Of a stretch of DNA of 64,000 nucleotides, positions 26,334 to 35,507 are shown piece after piece. Source of the DNA: a bacterium (GTDB lineage Bacteria; Armatimonadota; UBA5829); contig JAJFVF010000002.1 in assembly GCA_021371935.1 (NCBI GenBank), positions 460,848-524,847 on the forward strand, written 5' to 3'. Below the pieces are notes generated by a model that did not search any database, was not told where the DNA came from, and saw nothing but the letters and a program-made list of their open reading frames with translations. The position numbers and the translations under genes were made by a program. Within the stretch, counting starts at the first letter, position 1. Each line of letters begins with the position of its first letter.

Positions 26334-27631
26334 CCGCATTCAAGTTTCAGCCTATGAGCCGGAAGCAAAAAAAAGTGCTCAGTTGGTGGCGTTCAGGCAG
26401 TCCGTATGCCGGTTACGACGGTATCATTGCCGACGGCTCGATCCGCTCTGGGAAGACAATTGTCTTTATTCTAAGTTTTATTCTCTGGTCTACTCATGAG
26501 TTTGCCAGCGGCGGATATAACTTTATTATCTCAGGCCGCACGATTGGCGCGCTGAAACGCAATGTTGTCAGTCCGATGTTGCGGATACTCAAAGCACTGC
26601 GCATAGCATACGAGTATAACCGGTCTGAAAATTATCTCATCTTTGGAAATAATACATACTACCTGTTCGGTGCTGATAACGAAGCATCGCAAGATGTAGT
26701 GCAAGGTCTAACGGCTGCAGGTTGGCTTGCAGATGAAATTGCTCTCCATCACCCCGAATTTATTACTCAAGCACTTGGGCGACTGTTGAGCATTCCGAAT
26801 TCACTATTTTGGTGGAACTGCAATCCAGAGAGTCCATATCACATTGTCAATACCGAGTATATTCTCAAGGCTTGTGAAAAGTACATACTGCATCTGCATT
26901 TTACACTGGATGACAATCTGACGCTTTCACAAAAGGCAAAAGAACGCGCAAAGCGTATGTTTTTCGGTGTATTTTACAAGCGATACATTCTCGGCCTATG
27001 GGTCGCCGCCGAGGGCGCGATCTACGATATGTTCGATGAGGCAGTGCATGTCGTAGATAAGCTGCCTGAAATGGTGCGCTATTGGGTTACCTGCGATTAC
27101 GGCACCACGAACCCGACTGTGTTCCTGCTTATTGGACAGGGCACGGATAATCGGTTCTATGTTGTTGATGAATGGCGCTGGGATTCGGTCAAAGAGCACC
27201 GGCAGATGACCGATGGACAATATTCTGATGCTCTGCACAAGTTCATAATTTCGCATAGCGCGCTCGCGAAGTTGCAGTGGATATTCATCGATCCATCGGC
27301 TGCCTCGTTCCGGCTGCAGGTCTATAACGATCACAAAGACCTGCGTGCCCGCCTTATACCGGCAAATAATAGTGTTCTGGACGGTATCCGCAGAGTAAGC
27401 ACATTGCTCTCGACGCCGTTATTGTTTATGCATCGACGGTGCAAAGGGCTTGATGAAGAGCTGAGTGGTTATGTTTGGGACCCCAAAGCACAGGAACGCG
27501 GTGAGGATGCACCGGTCAAGCAAAACGACCACGCTCCCGATGCCTTGCGATATTGGGCTAACGGCACACGCAATGTGTGGGAGCCGATTCTGAAGAAAAT
27601 CGCATTACAGACTACTAAGAAAGCAGCGTAG
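26318..27631 (+). CDS. terL: Terminase large subunit, PBSX type
   Basis: 437 residues. Walker A is DGSIRSGKT (residues 39-47), Walker B region is AAGWLADEIALHHPEF, and WWNCNPESPYH is typical of the PBSX family. The nuclease domain includes VTCDYGTTNPTVFLLIG, IFIDPSAASF and NDHAPDALRYW. It powers DNA packaging and cuts concatemers. Confidence 0.93.
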   Translation: MRRGVTAFKFQPMSRKQKKVLSWWRSGSPYAGYDGIIADGSIRSGKTIVFILSFILWSTHEFASGGYNFIISGRTIGALKRNVVSPMLRILKALRIAYEYNRSENYLIFGNNTYYLFGADNEASQDVVQGLTAAGWLADEIALHHPEFITQALGRLLSIPNSLFWWNCNPESPYHIVNTEYILKACEKYILHLHFTLDDNLTLSQKAKERAKRMFFGVFYKRYILGLWVAAEGAIYDMFDEAVHVVDKLPEMVRYWVTCDYGTTNPTVFLLIGQGTDNRFYVVDEWRWDSVKEHRQMTDGQYSDALHKFIISHSALAKLQWIFIDPSAASFRLQVYNDHKDLRARLIPANNSVLDGIRRVSTLLSTPLLFMHRRCKGLDEELSGYVWDPKAQERGEDAPVKQNDHAPDALRYWANGTRNVWEPILKKIALQTTKKAA

Positions 27632-27632
27632 A

Positions 27633-29120
27633 ATGACACTTATAAACTCAAGGCCATGGCCTCCGACCGGTTGGACGGAGGTCTTTGATTTATATAAAGA
27701 GCATGCCGCGTGGTTTTCCGGCGATCCCATTACGCTCAGCAGTGTTTATGCCGGTCGTTTGGCACATAGCAAGTTTTGGTCTAAACAGCTCATAGCCGAG
27801 CGCAGAGTGATGCTGCATGTCCCTGTGGCAGGCGACATCAGTGCAACCAGCGCATCGATGCTGTTTTCCGAGCATCCGGTTGTCAAAATTCCCGGTGCGG
27901 ATGCGTCCGGTTCACCTGAAGAGAAAACTCAACAGCACCTCAACGAGCTTATCGAGGCAACATCGTTCTTTAATTTGCTCAGCGAGGCGGCCGAGAGCGC
28001 TTCTGCTCTGGGCGGGGTGTTTATCAAGGTCAATTGGGACAAAAAACGATCATCGTATCCGATCCCCTCGATTGTTCAGGCTGATTGTGCAATCCCGCAT
28101 TTTTGGTTCGGCATACTGACAAGCGTGGATTTGTATAGAGTCATAGAAACCGATGATGATGACGTAACCTGGTGGCACTGTGAAGAGCATACTGCCGGTA
28201 AAATCATCAATCACCTATTCCGTGGGACTGAACACGACCACGGTTCTGAGGTCGATCTTTCTAGTCGGCCTGAAACGGCCGATCTGCCCGCCGAGATAGA
28301 CACAGGCTTACCCGGACTCGCCTGTAGATACATACCAAATATGCGGCCAAACCGTCGTTTCAGAAACCGCTCGATAGGTCAAAGCGATTACTCCGGCATT
28401 GAAGGGGTCATGGATTCCATTGACGAGGTATGGACATCCTGGATGCGCGACATCCGCCTTGGGGTCGGTAGACTCGTCGGCTCACAATCTATGTTTGAGA
28501 AAGACTCGGAAACTGGCGAATACTCGTTTGACCTCGACCGCGAAGCATATATCGCCTTGAATGCACCGCTTGGGGAAGGTAATCTCAAAGACCAGATTGA
28601 CCAGGTGCAATTCGACATACGTGCGGAAGCGCATAAAGCGACTATAGATTCATTGTTGAGGCAGGCATATACGCTTGCGGGTTACTCACCGCAAACGTTC
28701 GGGCTGGATATTCAGGGTCAGGCGGAATCAGGTACCGCACTCAAGACTCGTGAGCGCCGGACGTTTATCACAACAGCAAAAAAAGCCGGATATTGGGCAC
28801 CTGCGATTGCAGATATCCTGGAGATAATGCTGCAGATCGATAAACGGCACCTTGACGGTAAGGTCGAGCCACTACGCCCGAATGTGGAGATGCAGGACAG
28901 TGTGCAGTCATCTGTGGCGGATATTGCGTCATCACTCGACCTGGTGAACAGGGCGGCTGCAGTTAGTCTCATCACGAAGATTCGGATGTTGCACCCGGAC
29001 TGGGGACCCGAACAGGTAGAAGCTGAAAAGCAGGCAATCCTCGACGAGCAAGGCGCGAACGTGCCGGACCCGACAACACTCGGACGCGGTGATAGTGAGA
29101 ACGATGAAGAGGCCGAATAA
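27633..29120 (+). CDS. Portal protein (SPP1 gp6 / A118 type)
   Basis: 495 residues. It starts MTLINSRPWPPTGWTEVFDL and includes LSSVYAGRLAHSKFWSKQL, RYIPNMRPNRRFRNRSIGQS, the DSIDEVWTSWMRDIRLGVGR helix, and SGTALKTRERRTFITTAKKA near the C-terminus, all typical of Gram-positive-type siphovirus portals. It forms the dodecameric DNA channel. It ends in the start of the next gene. Confidence 0.85.
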   Translation: MTLINSRPWPPTGWTEVFDLYKEHAAWFSGDPITLSSVYAGRLAHSKFWSKQLIAERRVMLHVPVAGDISATSASMLFSEHPVVKIPGADASGSPEEKTQQHLNELIEATSFFNLLSEAAESASALGGVFIKVNWDKKRSSYPIPSIVQADCAIPHFWFGILTSVDLYRVIETDDDDVTWWHCEEHTAGKIINHLFRGTEHDHGSEVDLSSRPETADLPAEIDTGLPGLACRYIPNMRPNRRFRNRSIGQSDYSGIEGVMDSIDEVWTSWMRDIRLGVGRLVGSQSMFEKDSETGEYSFDLDREAYIALNAPLGEGNLKDQIDQVQFDIRAEAHKATIDSLLRQAYTLAGYSPQTFGLDIQGQAESGTALKTRERRTFITTAKKAGYWAPAIADILEIMLQIDKRHLDGKVEPLRPNVEMQDSVQSSVADIASSLDLVNRAAAVSLITKIRMLHPDWGPEQVEAEKQAILDEQGANVPDPTTLGRGDSENDEEAE

Positions 29121-30610
29121 TGGCCTGGGAACGTGTATACGACTACGTTGACGCCTATGCTGATGAGATTGGGCGGATATACGCCGAATCCGAGCGCATT
29201 ATGCTCGAAAAGGTCGCTAAGCGGCTGGCACGCGGGATAGATGAGCCGGGCTGGGCAGAAAAGAAACTGGCCGAGGTCCGAGCGCTCAAAAAGGATATCA
29301 GCGGCGAAATAACCGATCTGGGTGAGAACAGCCAGGATATCGAGGATGCAATCAACCAGGCTTACGATGCCGGTGCGCAAGAGGCCGTTGACGAGCTGAA
29401 GCGGGCAAAGCTCAAAGATATGAGTGCATCTGCATTCACCCGCGGGAATGCTCTCAAGGCACTCGTCAAAGAGACTGTTGGCGCAGTCGGTTCTACTCAC
29501 CTGCGGATGTTGAGAGTCACACAGGATGTTTACCGAAACGCCGTAGCTGCCGGAGCTGCTCAGGTCGTGAACGGCACGCAGACGGTCAGGGAGGCCATCC
29601 AGGGTGTCCTTAATCAGTTTGCCGAGCACGGTATCAGTGGATACAAAGATTCAGCCGGGCGATGGTGGAACGCGCAGTCGTATGCTGAAATGGCGGTCAG
29701 GACTGCAGCGGGAAATGCAGCCGATCAGGGACATATCGACAAGCTGCAGGCGAACGATCAGGACCTGGGGATTATCTCCAGTCACGGTAATTGTTGCCCG
29801 TTGTGCGCACCGTGGGAAGGGCGCGTCGTATCATTCTCTGGCGAATCGAAGAAATACCCGTCATTACAAACGGCCATTGATGCCGGATTCAAACATCCAA
29901 ACTGCCGTCACACCATCGGCTTGTATATCGAGGATGTGACCAGGCCGCATGATGTGCCGTATGACCCGGAAGCATACAAAGCTCGTCAGCAGCAAAGAGC
30001 AAACGAGCAACATATTCGGCGCTGGAAACGGCGCGAGGCAGTGGCGATCACACCGGAAGAGCAGAAGAAAGCCCACGCCAAAGTCCGACAGTGGCAGGCC
30101 ACGCAGCGCGAGCATATCAAGCAGGCCAACCTTGCCGGAGAGAAGAGGCACGGCGAGGGTTGGATAACGCTGAAGAGGGATTATTCACGTGAACAGGGAC
30201 TTGCTGTTAAGCCAAAAGCAACCGGACTTGTTAATGAGTCAAAAAGTGGTATAATGCCGTTGACAGTGGACCCAGCTTATTATGGGAAATTGTCCAGCAG
30301 AGAGGTAAGAGACTGGTATGTAAGCAGTCTCAAGAGTGTAGTGCCCAAGATCGATCCGGCATTGCCGATCAAGGATCGTGCAAGAACTGCTTTTGATGCG
30401 AGGAATGAGATTCGTGCGGAGGCAAGGAAGCTGATGTCAAACCCGCATGATCTCGAAGAGATTCTTTCGACGCACCATGACTTGACGTGGGAAGAGATGA
30501 TCGATCATAAACGGCGTAAAGGTCTCACCGGAGACGATATCTACAAAGATATCTTCAAAACTGCAACTAAAACAAACTCGGGTGTCGACAAGAAATTTGG
30601 TGCAGAATGA
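29120..30610 (+). CDS. Minor capsid protein with toxin-like C-terminal domain
   Basis: 496 residues. Residues 1 to about 345 are the phage minor capsid protein 2 / SPP1 gp7-like head morphogenesis domain: SHGNCCPLCAPWEGRVVSFS and AGFKHPNCRHTIGLYIEDV are its signature. After about residue 380 a distinct domain follows (YGKLSSREVRDWYVSSLKSV, FDARNEIRAEARKLMSN, GLTGDDIYKDIFKTATKTNS), which I judge to be a polymorphic-toxin-type C-terminus. The next gene overlaps by ATGA and could be its immunity partner. Confidence 0.75.
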   Translation: MAWERVYDYVDAYADEIGRIYAESERIMLEKVAKRLARGIDEPGWAEKKLAEVRALKKDISGEITDLGENSQDIEDAINQAYDAGAQEAVDELKRAKLKDMSASAFTRGNALKALVKETVGAVGSTHLRMLRVTQDVYRNAVAAGAAQVVNGTQTVREAIQGVLNQFAEHGISGYKDSAGRWWNAQSYAEMAVRTAAGNAADQGHIDKLQANDQDLGIISSHGNCCPLCAPWEGRVVSFSGESKKYPSLQTAIDAGFKHPNCRHTIGLYIEDVTRPHDVPYDPEAYKARQQQRANEQHIRRWKRREAVAITPEEQKKAHAKVRQWQATQREHIKQANLAGEKRHGEGWITLKRDYSREQGLAVKPKATGLVNESKSGIMPLTVDPAYYGKLSSREVRDWYVSSLKSVVPKIDPALPIKDRARTAFDARNEIRAEARKLMSNPHDLEEILSTHHDLTWEEMIDHKRRKGLTGDDIYKDIFKTATKTNSGVDKKFGAE

Positions 30611-30909
30611 GCAACATAACCACAAGATCATATGTGCAAGACAACTCAAGGCTCGTATTGGTAGATATCGATACTGTTGAGTCCGTCGATGCACTGGTCA
30701 ACTATTGGCGGACTGAATGCGGTGTCATCATAACCGATGAAGTCATCGGACCCGAGGGCACTGTTGTTATTCGTCTTGCAGTCGACGGCATACCGTTTGT
30801 CCTGACTTCTGACGATATGGGAATCACGGAAGTGCACACAGATATCGATGGCAAGTTCGATCAACTTCGTGAGTTTGTGAAAAATACCGTTGAGCAGAAA
30901 GCTGCTTAA
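30607..30909 (+). CDS. Candidate immunity protein for the minor capsid fusion
   Basis: 100 residues, acidic (VLVDIDTVESVDALVNYWRT, VLTSDDMGITEVHTDIDGKF). It starts inside the stop codon of the minor capsid fusion and is followed by a non-coding gap with a terminator. Small acidic partners coupled to a toxin domain are typical of immunity proteins; no family is recognised, so this rests on position. Confidence 0.5.
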   Translation: MSNITTRSYVQDNSRLVLVDIDTVESVDALVNYWRTECGVIITDEVIGPEGTVVIRLAVDGIPFVLTSDDMGITEVHTDIDGKFDQLREFVKNTVEQKAA

Positions 30910-31048
30910 AGAATAGTGCTGTTTGAGGATTAGTGCGATGTGGCAGGACACATAAGACACAAGGTTATTCCGATTATATAGCTTCGGTGGAAACAGATTT
31001 CAGGTGCTAACTCCTGTGCTAATCCTCTTAAATACGATTTTTTATAGA

Positions 31049-31076
31049 GCCTCCCGGCTTTGTCGGGGGGCTTTTT
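31049..31076 (+). terminator. Rho-independent terminator
   Basis: Stem gcctcccg with cggggggc (one wobble), loop gctttgt, followed by five T. It ends the portal / minor capsid transcript. Confidence 0.75.
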
Positions 31077-31098
31077 CATTCAACCATCGGAGATTACA

Positions 31099-31524
31099 TT
31101 GACGACTGACTATAATCCGCTCTGCTCTTACATACGCGAGGTGGCCGATAAGCTGAGGCTGCGTGATTGGGAGTTTGTGTTGAAAGACGAGCCGCCTGAA
31201 GACGAGGATGTAAGTGCTGAGATAGTTCCTATTGAGGGTAGGAAACGCGCCTCAATATATTTATGCACAGGCTTTCGCGAGTTATCTCCAGAGGAACAGC
31301 GTCACACGATAGTTCACGAACTGCTTCATTGTCATCTGGAATCGGCTACCGACATAATCCGGCTCGATCTTTGGGAGCATAGAGTTCTCAGTCAAAATGC
31401 TTACGATATTCTGATTGGCGGCTTCAGACGGCAGATCGAGTATGCCGTCGATGCAATTGCCGACGCTATCGCACACAATTTCCCGCTCATCGAGTGGGAT
31501 GCCAATACGCCTACGCGGGGCTGA
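31099..31524 (+). CDS. HExxH metallopeptidase-like protein
   Basis: About 141 residues from TTG 31099 (TTDYNPLCSYIREVADK) behind cggag; a longer frame reaches back over the terminator and is unlikely. HTIVHELLHCHLESATD has a full zincin HExxH with a downstream Glu. Its position between minor capsid and scaffold would suit a head maturation or host-directed protease, but it is not a known prohead protease fold. Confidence 0.6.
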   Translation: MTTDYNPLCSYIREVADKLRLRDWEFVLKDEPPEDEDVSAEIVPIEGRKRASIYLCTGFRELSPEEQRHTIVHELLHCHLESATDIIRLDLWEHRVLSQNAYDILIGGFRRQIEYAVDAIADAIAHNFPLIEWDANTPTRG

Positions 31525-31559
31525 TCGCGGATAAGCCGACGGGCTAATACGGAGGAACC

Positions 31560-32240
31560 ATGTATACACTTTTTCGATTCTTGCGAATTCCCTTATTCTT
31601 CTTAGATGCCGATGACGGAGCAGGTTCCGGCGGCGGCAATGATGACAAGGGTGCTGGAGACGGCGACCAGGATAAAAATGCTGGCGATGGTAACGGCGGA
31701 AATGCCGGAAAGACGTTTACACAGACCGAAGTTGACGATATTGTCAAAAAGCGCCTGGGGCGTGAGCGCAAAAGCTGGGAAAGTGCTCAGGAAGAAGAGC
31801 GCAATAAAGCCCAGATGACCGAGGCCGAGAAGGCCAAGGCCGAAAAAGAAGCGGCCGAAAAGAAAGCAAAAGATACCAGCACTGCGGCCAATACCCGCGT
31901 TATTCGAGCGGAAGCAAAAGTGCAGGCTCTGGCGGCAGGTATCAAGGCAGACCGGCTCAATTATGCGCTGCGGATGCTCGACTTGTCCGACATCGATGTC
32001 GATGACAATGGCGAACCCGATACTGGTGCAATCAAAACAGCAGTCGAAGCTCTGCTCAAGGATGTGCCGGAGTTGAAGGCTACTGCACCTGACGGCAATG
32101 ACAAAGGCGGCTCTGATGGATTTCATGGCAATGACGGCAAGCCGCTGACTGATGAGATCATAGCCGACATGTCACCTGCCGAAATGGCTAGGCGGATGCC
32201 TGAGATCGAGAAATACTATGCCGCGAAACGTAAAAAATAA
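31560..32240 (+). CDS. Capsid scaffolding protein
   Basis: 226 residues. A Gly/Asp-rich N-terminus, then FTQTEVDDIVKKRLGRERKS and a long charged helix with KAKAEKEAAEKKAKD, and an acidic C-terminus ending EIEKYYAAKRKK. This is the DUF4355-like scaffold pattern. It lies directly before the coat gene, the canonical position. Confidence 0.8.
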   Translation: MYTLFRFLRIPLFFLDADDGAGSGGGNDDKGAGDGDQDKNAGDGNGGNAGKTFTQTEVDDIVKKRLGRERKSWESAQEEERNKAQMTEAEKAKAEKEAAEKKAKDTSTAANTRVIRAEAKVQALAAGIKADRLNYALRMLDLSDIDVDDNGEPDTGAIKTAVEALLKDVPELKATAPDGNDKGGSDGFHGNDGKPLTDEIIADMSPAEMARRMPEIEKYYAAKRKK

Positions 32241-32259
32241 AACTGCGAGGTAAACGCAT

Positions 32260-33084
32260 ATGTCTGTCAACAATTTTATTCCCGAACTGTGGTCTGATCG
32301 GATATTCCGCAAACTGCAGAAGACTCTCGTTTATGGTTCTCTGGTTAACAGAGATTATGAGGGTGAGATTGCCCAGAAGGGCGATACGGTTAAGATCGGC
32401 TCTGTAGGACCAGTATCTGTTGAGGACTATACCCCGAATGTTACAAATATCGTTGCCGAAGAACTTGAAGACTCCCAGATGAATCTGGAGATCACTCAGA
32501 GCAAATACTTTGCGTTCAAGGTTGACGATGTAGATGCTCGCCAAGCCAGTGGTAATCTGATGGCCGAAGGCATGGACAAGGCCGCGTTTAGCATGCGCGA
32601 TAAGGCTGATCAATACATAGCATCGTTTTACGCCGATGCTAGTTCGATCACTGAGTCTACAGCTATCACCAGCAAGAATGTCTATGCCGCACTGCTCTCA
32701 TTAGGAGAAGCCCTGGATGATCTCAATGTGCCTGCAGAAGGTCGTTGGTGCGTCATTCCCTCCTGGTTCAAGACAAAGCTTGTCTTGGCAAAGTATGTTG
32801 TCGAGAACACTTCCAACGATGCGTTCGACAATGGCAGAATCGCTCGTTGCGCCGGTTTTGACCTGCGTCAGTCCAATAATGTGCCAAACGACGGCACAAA
32901 CTACAAGATCATGGCCGGAACTGATCGGGCTATCACCTATGCCGAGCAGATCAATAAGGTCGAAGCATACAGACCGGAGTCTTCGTTCAGTGATGCTGTT
33001 AAGGGACTTCATGTTTATGGCGCTAAGGTCATCGATCCAGACTGCATGGCCGTTCTTGACGCAACCATCGGCGCGGAGTCGTAA
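32260..33084 (+). CDS. Major capsid protein
   Basis: 274 residues starting MSVNNFIPELWSDRIFRKLQ, with TLVYGSLVNRDYEGEIAQKG and DTVKIGSVGPVSVEDY. This is the P22-coat-like / gp5 variant of the HK97 fold. The C-terminal half includes GRIARCAGFDLRQSNNVPN and ITYAEQINKVEAYRPE. It forms the head shell. Confidence 0.88.
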   Translation: MSVNNFIPELWSDRIFRKLQKTLVYGSLVNRDYEGEIAQKGDTVKIGSVGPVSVEDYTPNVTNIVAEELEDSQMNLEITQSKYFAFKVDDVDARQASGNLMAEGMDKAAFSMRDKADQYIASFYADASSITESTAITSKNVYAALLSLGEALDDLNVPAEGRWCVIPSWFKTKLVLAKYVVENTSNDAFDNGRIARCAGFDLRQSNNVPNDGTNYKIMAGTDRAITYAEQINKVEAYRPESSFSDAVKGLHVYGAKVIDPDCMAVLDATIGAES

Positions 33085-33165
33085 GGCTCACACCTTCAAC
33101 TTCAGCAACTTCTAGAGGCGTGGTTGTAATGACCACGCCTTTTGTTATTACGAAAGGAAAATGTT

Positions 33166-33519
33166 ATGGCTGATCAGGCAATTTCTCCCGTGGAACTCGG
33201 GATAAACACAGCAAGTGACGCTGTCACTGCAACCTTACTTGCTGCGGCAAATGACGGAGTCATCACTCCGGTATCCGACAAAATGATAATCGAGCTTACC
33301 GATACCAGTGAGGCTGGCGCGACCGTGCTCATCAAGGCCGGTGGCGATGATTCACCTTTGGGCGGTCAGGGCGATATCACGGTTACTCTCGGCGCGAGCG
33401 AGACCAAAGCAATATATGTTGAGTCGGCTCGCGTGAAAGCGCTCTCTGGCACCGACAAGGGTAAGATCAGACTCGACGCGAGCGCGGCTGTATCTGCCAA
33501 GGTCTTTCAGTTGCCGTAA
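33166..33519 (+). CDS. Putative head decoration protein
   Basis: 117 residues from ATG 33166 behind gaaagga. Entirely beta-rich with regular strands (KMIIELTDTSEAGATVLIKA, GDITVTLGASETKAIYVESA). Its place directly after the coat gene suggests decoration or a head fibre base. No firm family match. Confidence 0.5.
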   Translation: MADQAISPVELGINTASDAVTATLLAAANDGVITPVSDKMIIELTDTSEAGATVLIKAGGDDSPLGGQGDITVTLGASETKAIYVESARVKALSGTDKGKIRLDASAAVSAKVFQLP

Positions 33520-33530
33520 GGAGGTGAGCT

Positions 33531-33797
33531 ATGTCGGAAATCAAATGGGTTAGGAAGGGCGGCGTGAATGCCGCCCAAGGCAATACTAAGTCGAAATCGA
33601 AGAAAACCACCGAGGCTGCTGCAGAAGTTAAGGGCGGCGCCACCGGCGATGAGAAGAAGTCGACCGATGCAACAACGACTACCCAAGAAGCACAGGTTAC
33701 ATCAGGAGCTGCAGAGGCCGAAAACGGGGGGGTAACCACTGCAACTGCTGAGACAGATGGCGAAAGTTCGGAGACACAAGAGGTGACCGATGAGTAA
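33531..33797 (+). CDS. Low-complexity Thr/Ala/Glu-rich protein
   Basis: 88 residues, starting MSEIKWVRKGGVNAAQGNTK and then almost only Thr, Ala, Glu, Gly, Lys. Strong ribosome site aaggaggtgagc, and the stop overlaps the next start. Likely disordered; function unknown. Confidence 0.55.
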   Translation: MSEIKWVRKGGVNAAQGNTKSKSKKTTEAAAEVKGGATGDEKKSTDATTTTQEAQVTSGAAEAENGGVTTATAETDGESSETQEVTDE

Positions 33798-34236
33798 TAA
33801 AATTCCTATCGTAGATCACCCTGCAAATCTGGCTGATACCCTCGACGGTGATTCGCAGCAGATCAGAGGCAAATACAAAAACCTCGGACTCATCATCAAT
33901 GGTGATGAGGATGGCAATGGCTATCAGATTGCTGCCGGGGCATACACAACCCCGGTCGTGGTTGATGACATCGGGTGGATGCGATTCTTTATCGTGTTCG
34001 GCAAAGCGAAGGATGTGGCGGGGACCGTGTATTTTCAGCGCATAAGTCCTGAAGGGGAAGTGTCGGTAAGCGAATATACACTGGGAACGGTCATGAATAC
34101 AGCAGATGAGACGTGGCGCGACTTGGCATCTACCGGCCAGAATTATGCACCCTGGGGCGGGTCGGCACAGTTGAAGGTCAAAAATACTGGTTCATCACCC
34201 GGATGTTACTGGCTGTTGCTGCAATTGTGCGGATAG
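33790..34236 (+). CDS. Hypothetical head-region protein
   Basis: 148 residues, beta-rich (GWMRFFIVFGKAKDVAGTVY, AQLKVKNTGSSPGCYWLLLQ), likely a virion surface or decoration protein judging by its composition and position. No family recognised. Confidence 0.6.
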   Translation: MSNKIPIVDHPANLADTLDGDSQQIRGKYKNLGLIINGDEDGNGYQIAAGAYTTPVVVDDIGWMRFFIVFGKAKDVAGTVYFQRISPEGEVSVSEYTLGTVMNTADETWRDLASTGQNYAPWGGSAQLKVKNTGSSPGCYWLLLQLCG

Positions 34237-34242
34237 GAGGTT

Positions 34243-34467
34243 TTGATGGAACAGTTGATTTCTAATCTTACAAACGCCGGGCTGATAGATGGCACAGCCA
34301 TTATCCTCGATCAATTCCAGCGCGTGGACATTGCCGATTTTGAGACGTTCTTCGGCTCGACGGACGGCAGCTATGACCAGCTCTGCACAGCAGACGATAA
34401 TGGCGACGGCACAACCAAAGGCTACAAGCGATTCTTTGATGAGTGGCATGCGGCAGGGATTATATGA
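34243..34467 (+). CDS. Small hypothetical protein with Ca-loop-like motif
   Basis: 74 residues behind aggaggttttg. It contains TADDNGDGTTKGYKRFF, similar to a DxDxDG calcium loop. Its stop overlaps the next ATG. Function unknown. Confidence 0.55.
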   Translation: MMEQLISNLTNAGLIDGTAIILDQFQRVDIADFETFFGSTDGSYDQLCTADDNGDGTTKGYKRFFDEWHAAGII

Positions 34468-34835
34468 ACTACGCAACATCAGCCGACATAACCACATACA
34501 CCGGCATAGCCGCTGATGCGCTGCCTGGCGATATCGATAGGCTCATAACCCGTGCATCGGAGATGGTGGACGACATTACGCCCGGTTTCATCGATCTTGA
34601 CAATGCTGACCATCTCACAGCAGCAAAGAAAGCAGTCTGCGCGCAGGTGGAGTTTTGGTTGGAGGTCGGGGAGGATCGGGATATAAGCGGACCTGTTGAA
34701 ACATATGTGGCAGGCAAGGTGCAAATACAAAATGGTGCAGGTGACAACCGCGTAGCGCCTGGATATCTTGCACCTCGGGCACGGCGTGTATTGCTCAAAG
34801 CCGGACTGCTCTATGCCGGGGTGGGTGTGAAATGA
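34464..34835 (+). CDS. Head-tail connector protein (gp6-like)
   Basis: 123 residues from ATG 34464 (MNYATSADITTYTGIAADAL). Helical, with LITRASEMVDDITPGFI and KAVCAQVEFWLEVGED, the layout of HK97 gp6 / SPP1 gp15-like adaptors that dock on the portal. Coupled on both sides by overlaps. Confidence 0.65.
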   Translation: MNYATSADITTYTGIAADALPGDIDRLITRASEMVDDITPGFIDLDNADHLTAAKKAVCAQVEFWLEVGEDRDISGPVETYVAGKVQIQNGAGDNRVAPGYLAPRARRVLLKAGLLYAGVGVK

Positions 34836-35152
34836 GACTGCCGAGATCGATGCTGAGGGACTCGATATCGATTGAGCCGCACGCGGGCAATACCGCCTAT
34901 GGCTCGAAATATGGGGCTGGTTATTCCGAGTCGTGTATATTCGAGCCAGGCTTCAAAAAAATCGTAGACAGGCAGGGAGCGGAGGTTGTGGCCTCCGCTT
35001 TTTGCATACTGGGCGCAACCGCGACAGTCAAGACGCTGGACAGAGTTACTAAAGATGGGCAGGTCTATGAGGTCATAGATTCACAGCAGAGACCGGTCAA
35101 TGGCCGGATCGATCATGTCGAGGTCTATCTGAAGTCGATTGGGGCGGAGTGA
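34832..35152 (+). CDS. Head closure / head-tail joining protein
   Basis: 106 residues starting MRLPRSMLRDSISIEPHAGN and ending with TKDGQVYEVIDSQQRPVN, a small beta barrel pattern like SPP1 gp16 or minor capsid head-tail stoppers. Order in the cluster supports the call. Confidence 0.6.
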   Translation: MRLPRSMLRDSISIEPHAGNTAYGSKYGAGYSESCIFEPGFKKIVDRQGAEVVASAFCILGATATVKTLDRVTKDGQVYEVIDSQQRPVNGRIDHVEVYLKSIGAE

Positions 35153-35505
35153 TGGGTGTCAGTGTAAAGCTCAATTGGTATGGCGACCAGGTCACTCGTG
35201 AGGTCAAGGAAGCTGCGGCAGAGGGGTTGTTGTTGGGTGCAGAATATCTGCTCGAAGAGAGTAATCGAGTCGTTCCGCACAACGAGGGAACCTTGCAGCG
35301 ATCCGGCGAGACCAGCGTTGATGATGAAAAGCTGGAAGCGAACGTCAGTTATGATACTCCTTATGCTGCCCGCCTTCACGAACATCCAGAATACAAGTTC
35401 CAAAACGGCAGAATTGGGAAGTGGCTGGAAGTGACTTTGAAAAAGTGCGAATCCGAGGTCGCCAAAATTATAGCTGGTCCAATTAAGAGAGTTTTAGGGG
35501 GCTAA
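35152..35505 (+). CDS. Neck / HK97 gp10-like tail protein
   Basis: 117 residues from ATG 35152. EYLLEESNRVVPHNEGTLQR and SYDTPYAARLHEHPEYKFQ are typical of the HK97 gp10 / minor capsid family. Its start overlaps the previous stop. Confidence 0.72.
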   Translation: MGVSVKLNWYGDQVTREVKEAAAEGLLLGAEYLLEESNRVVPHNEGTLQRSGETSVDDEKLEANVSYDTPYAARLHEHPEYKFQNGRIGKWLEVTLKKCESEVAKIIAGPIKRVLGG

Positions 35506-35507
35506 AT

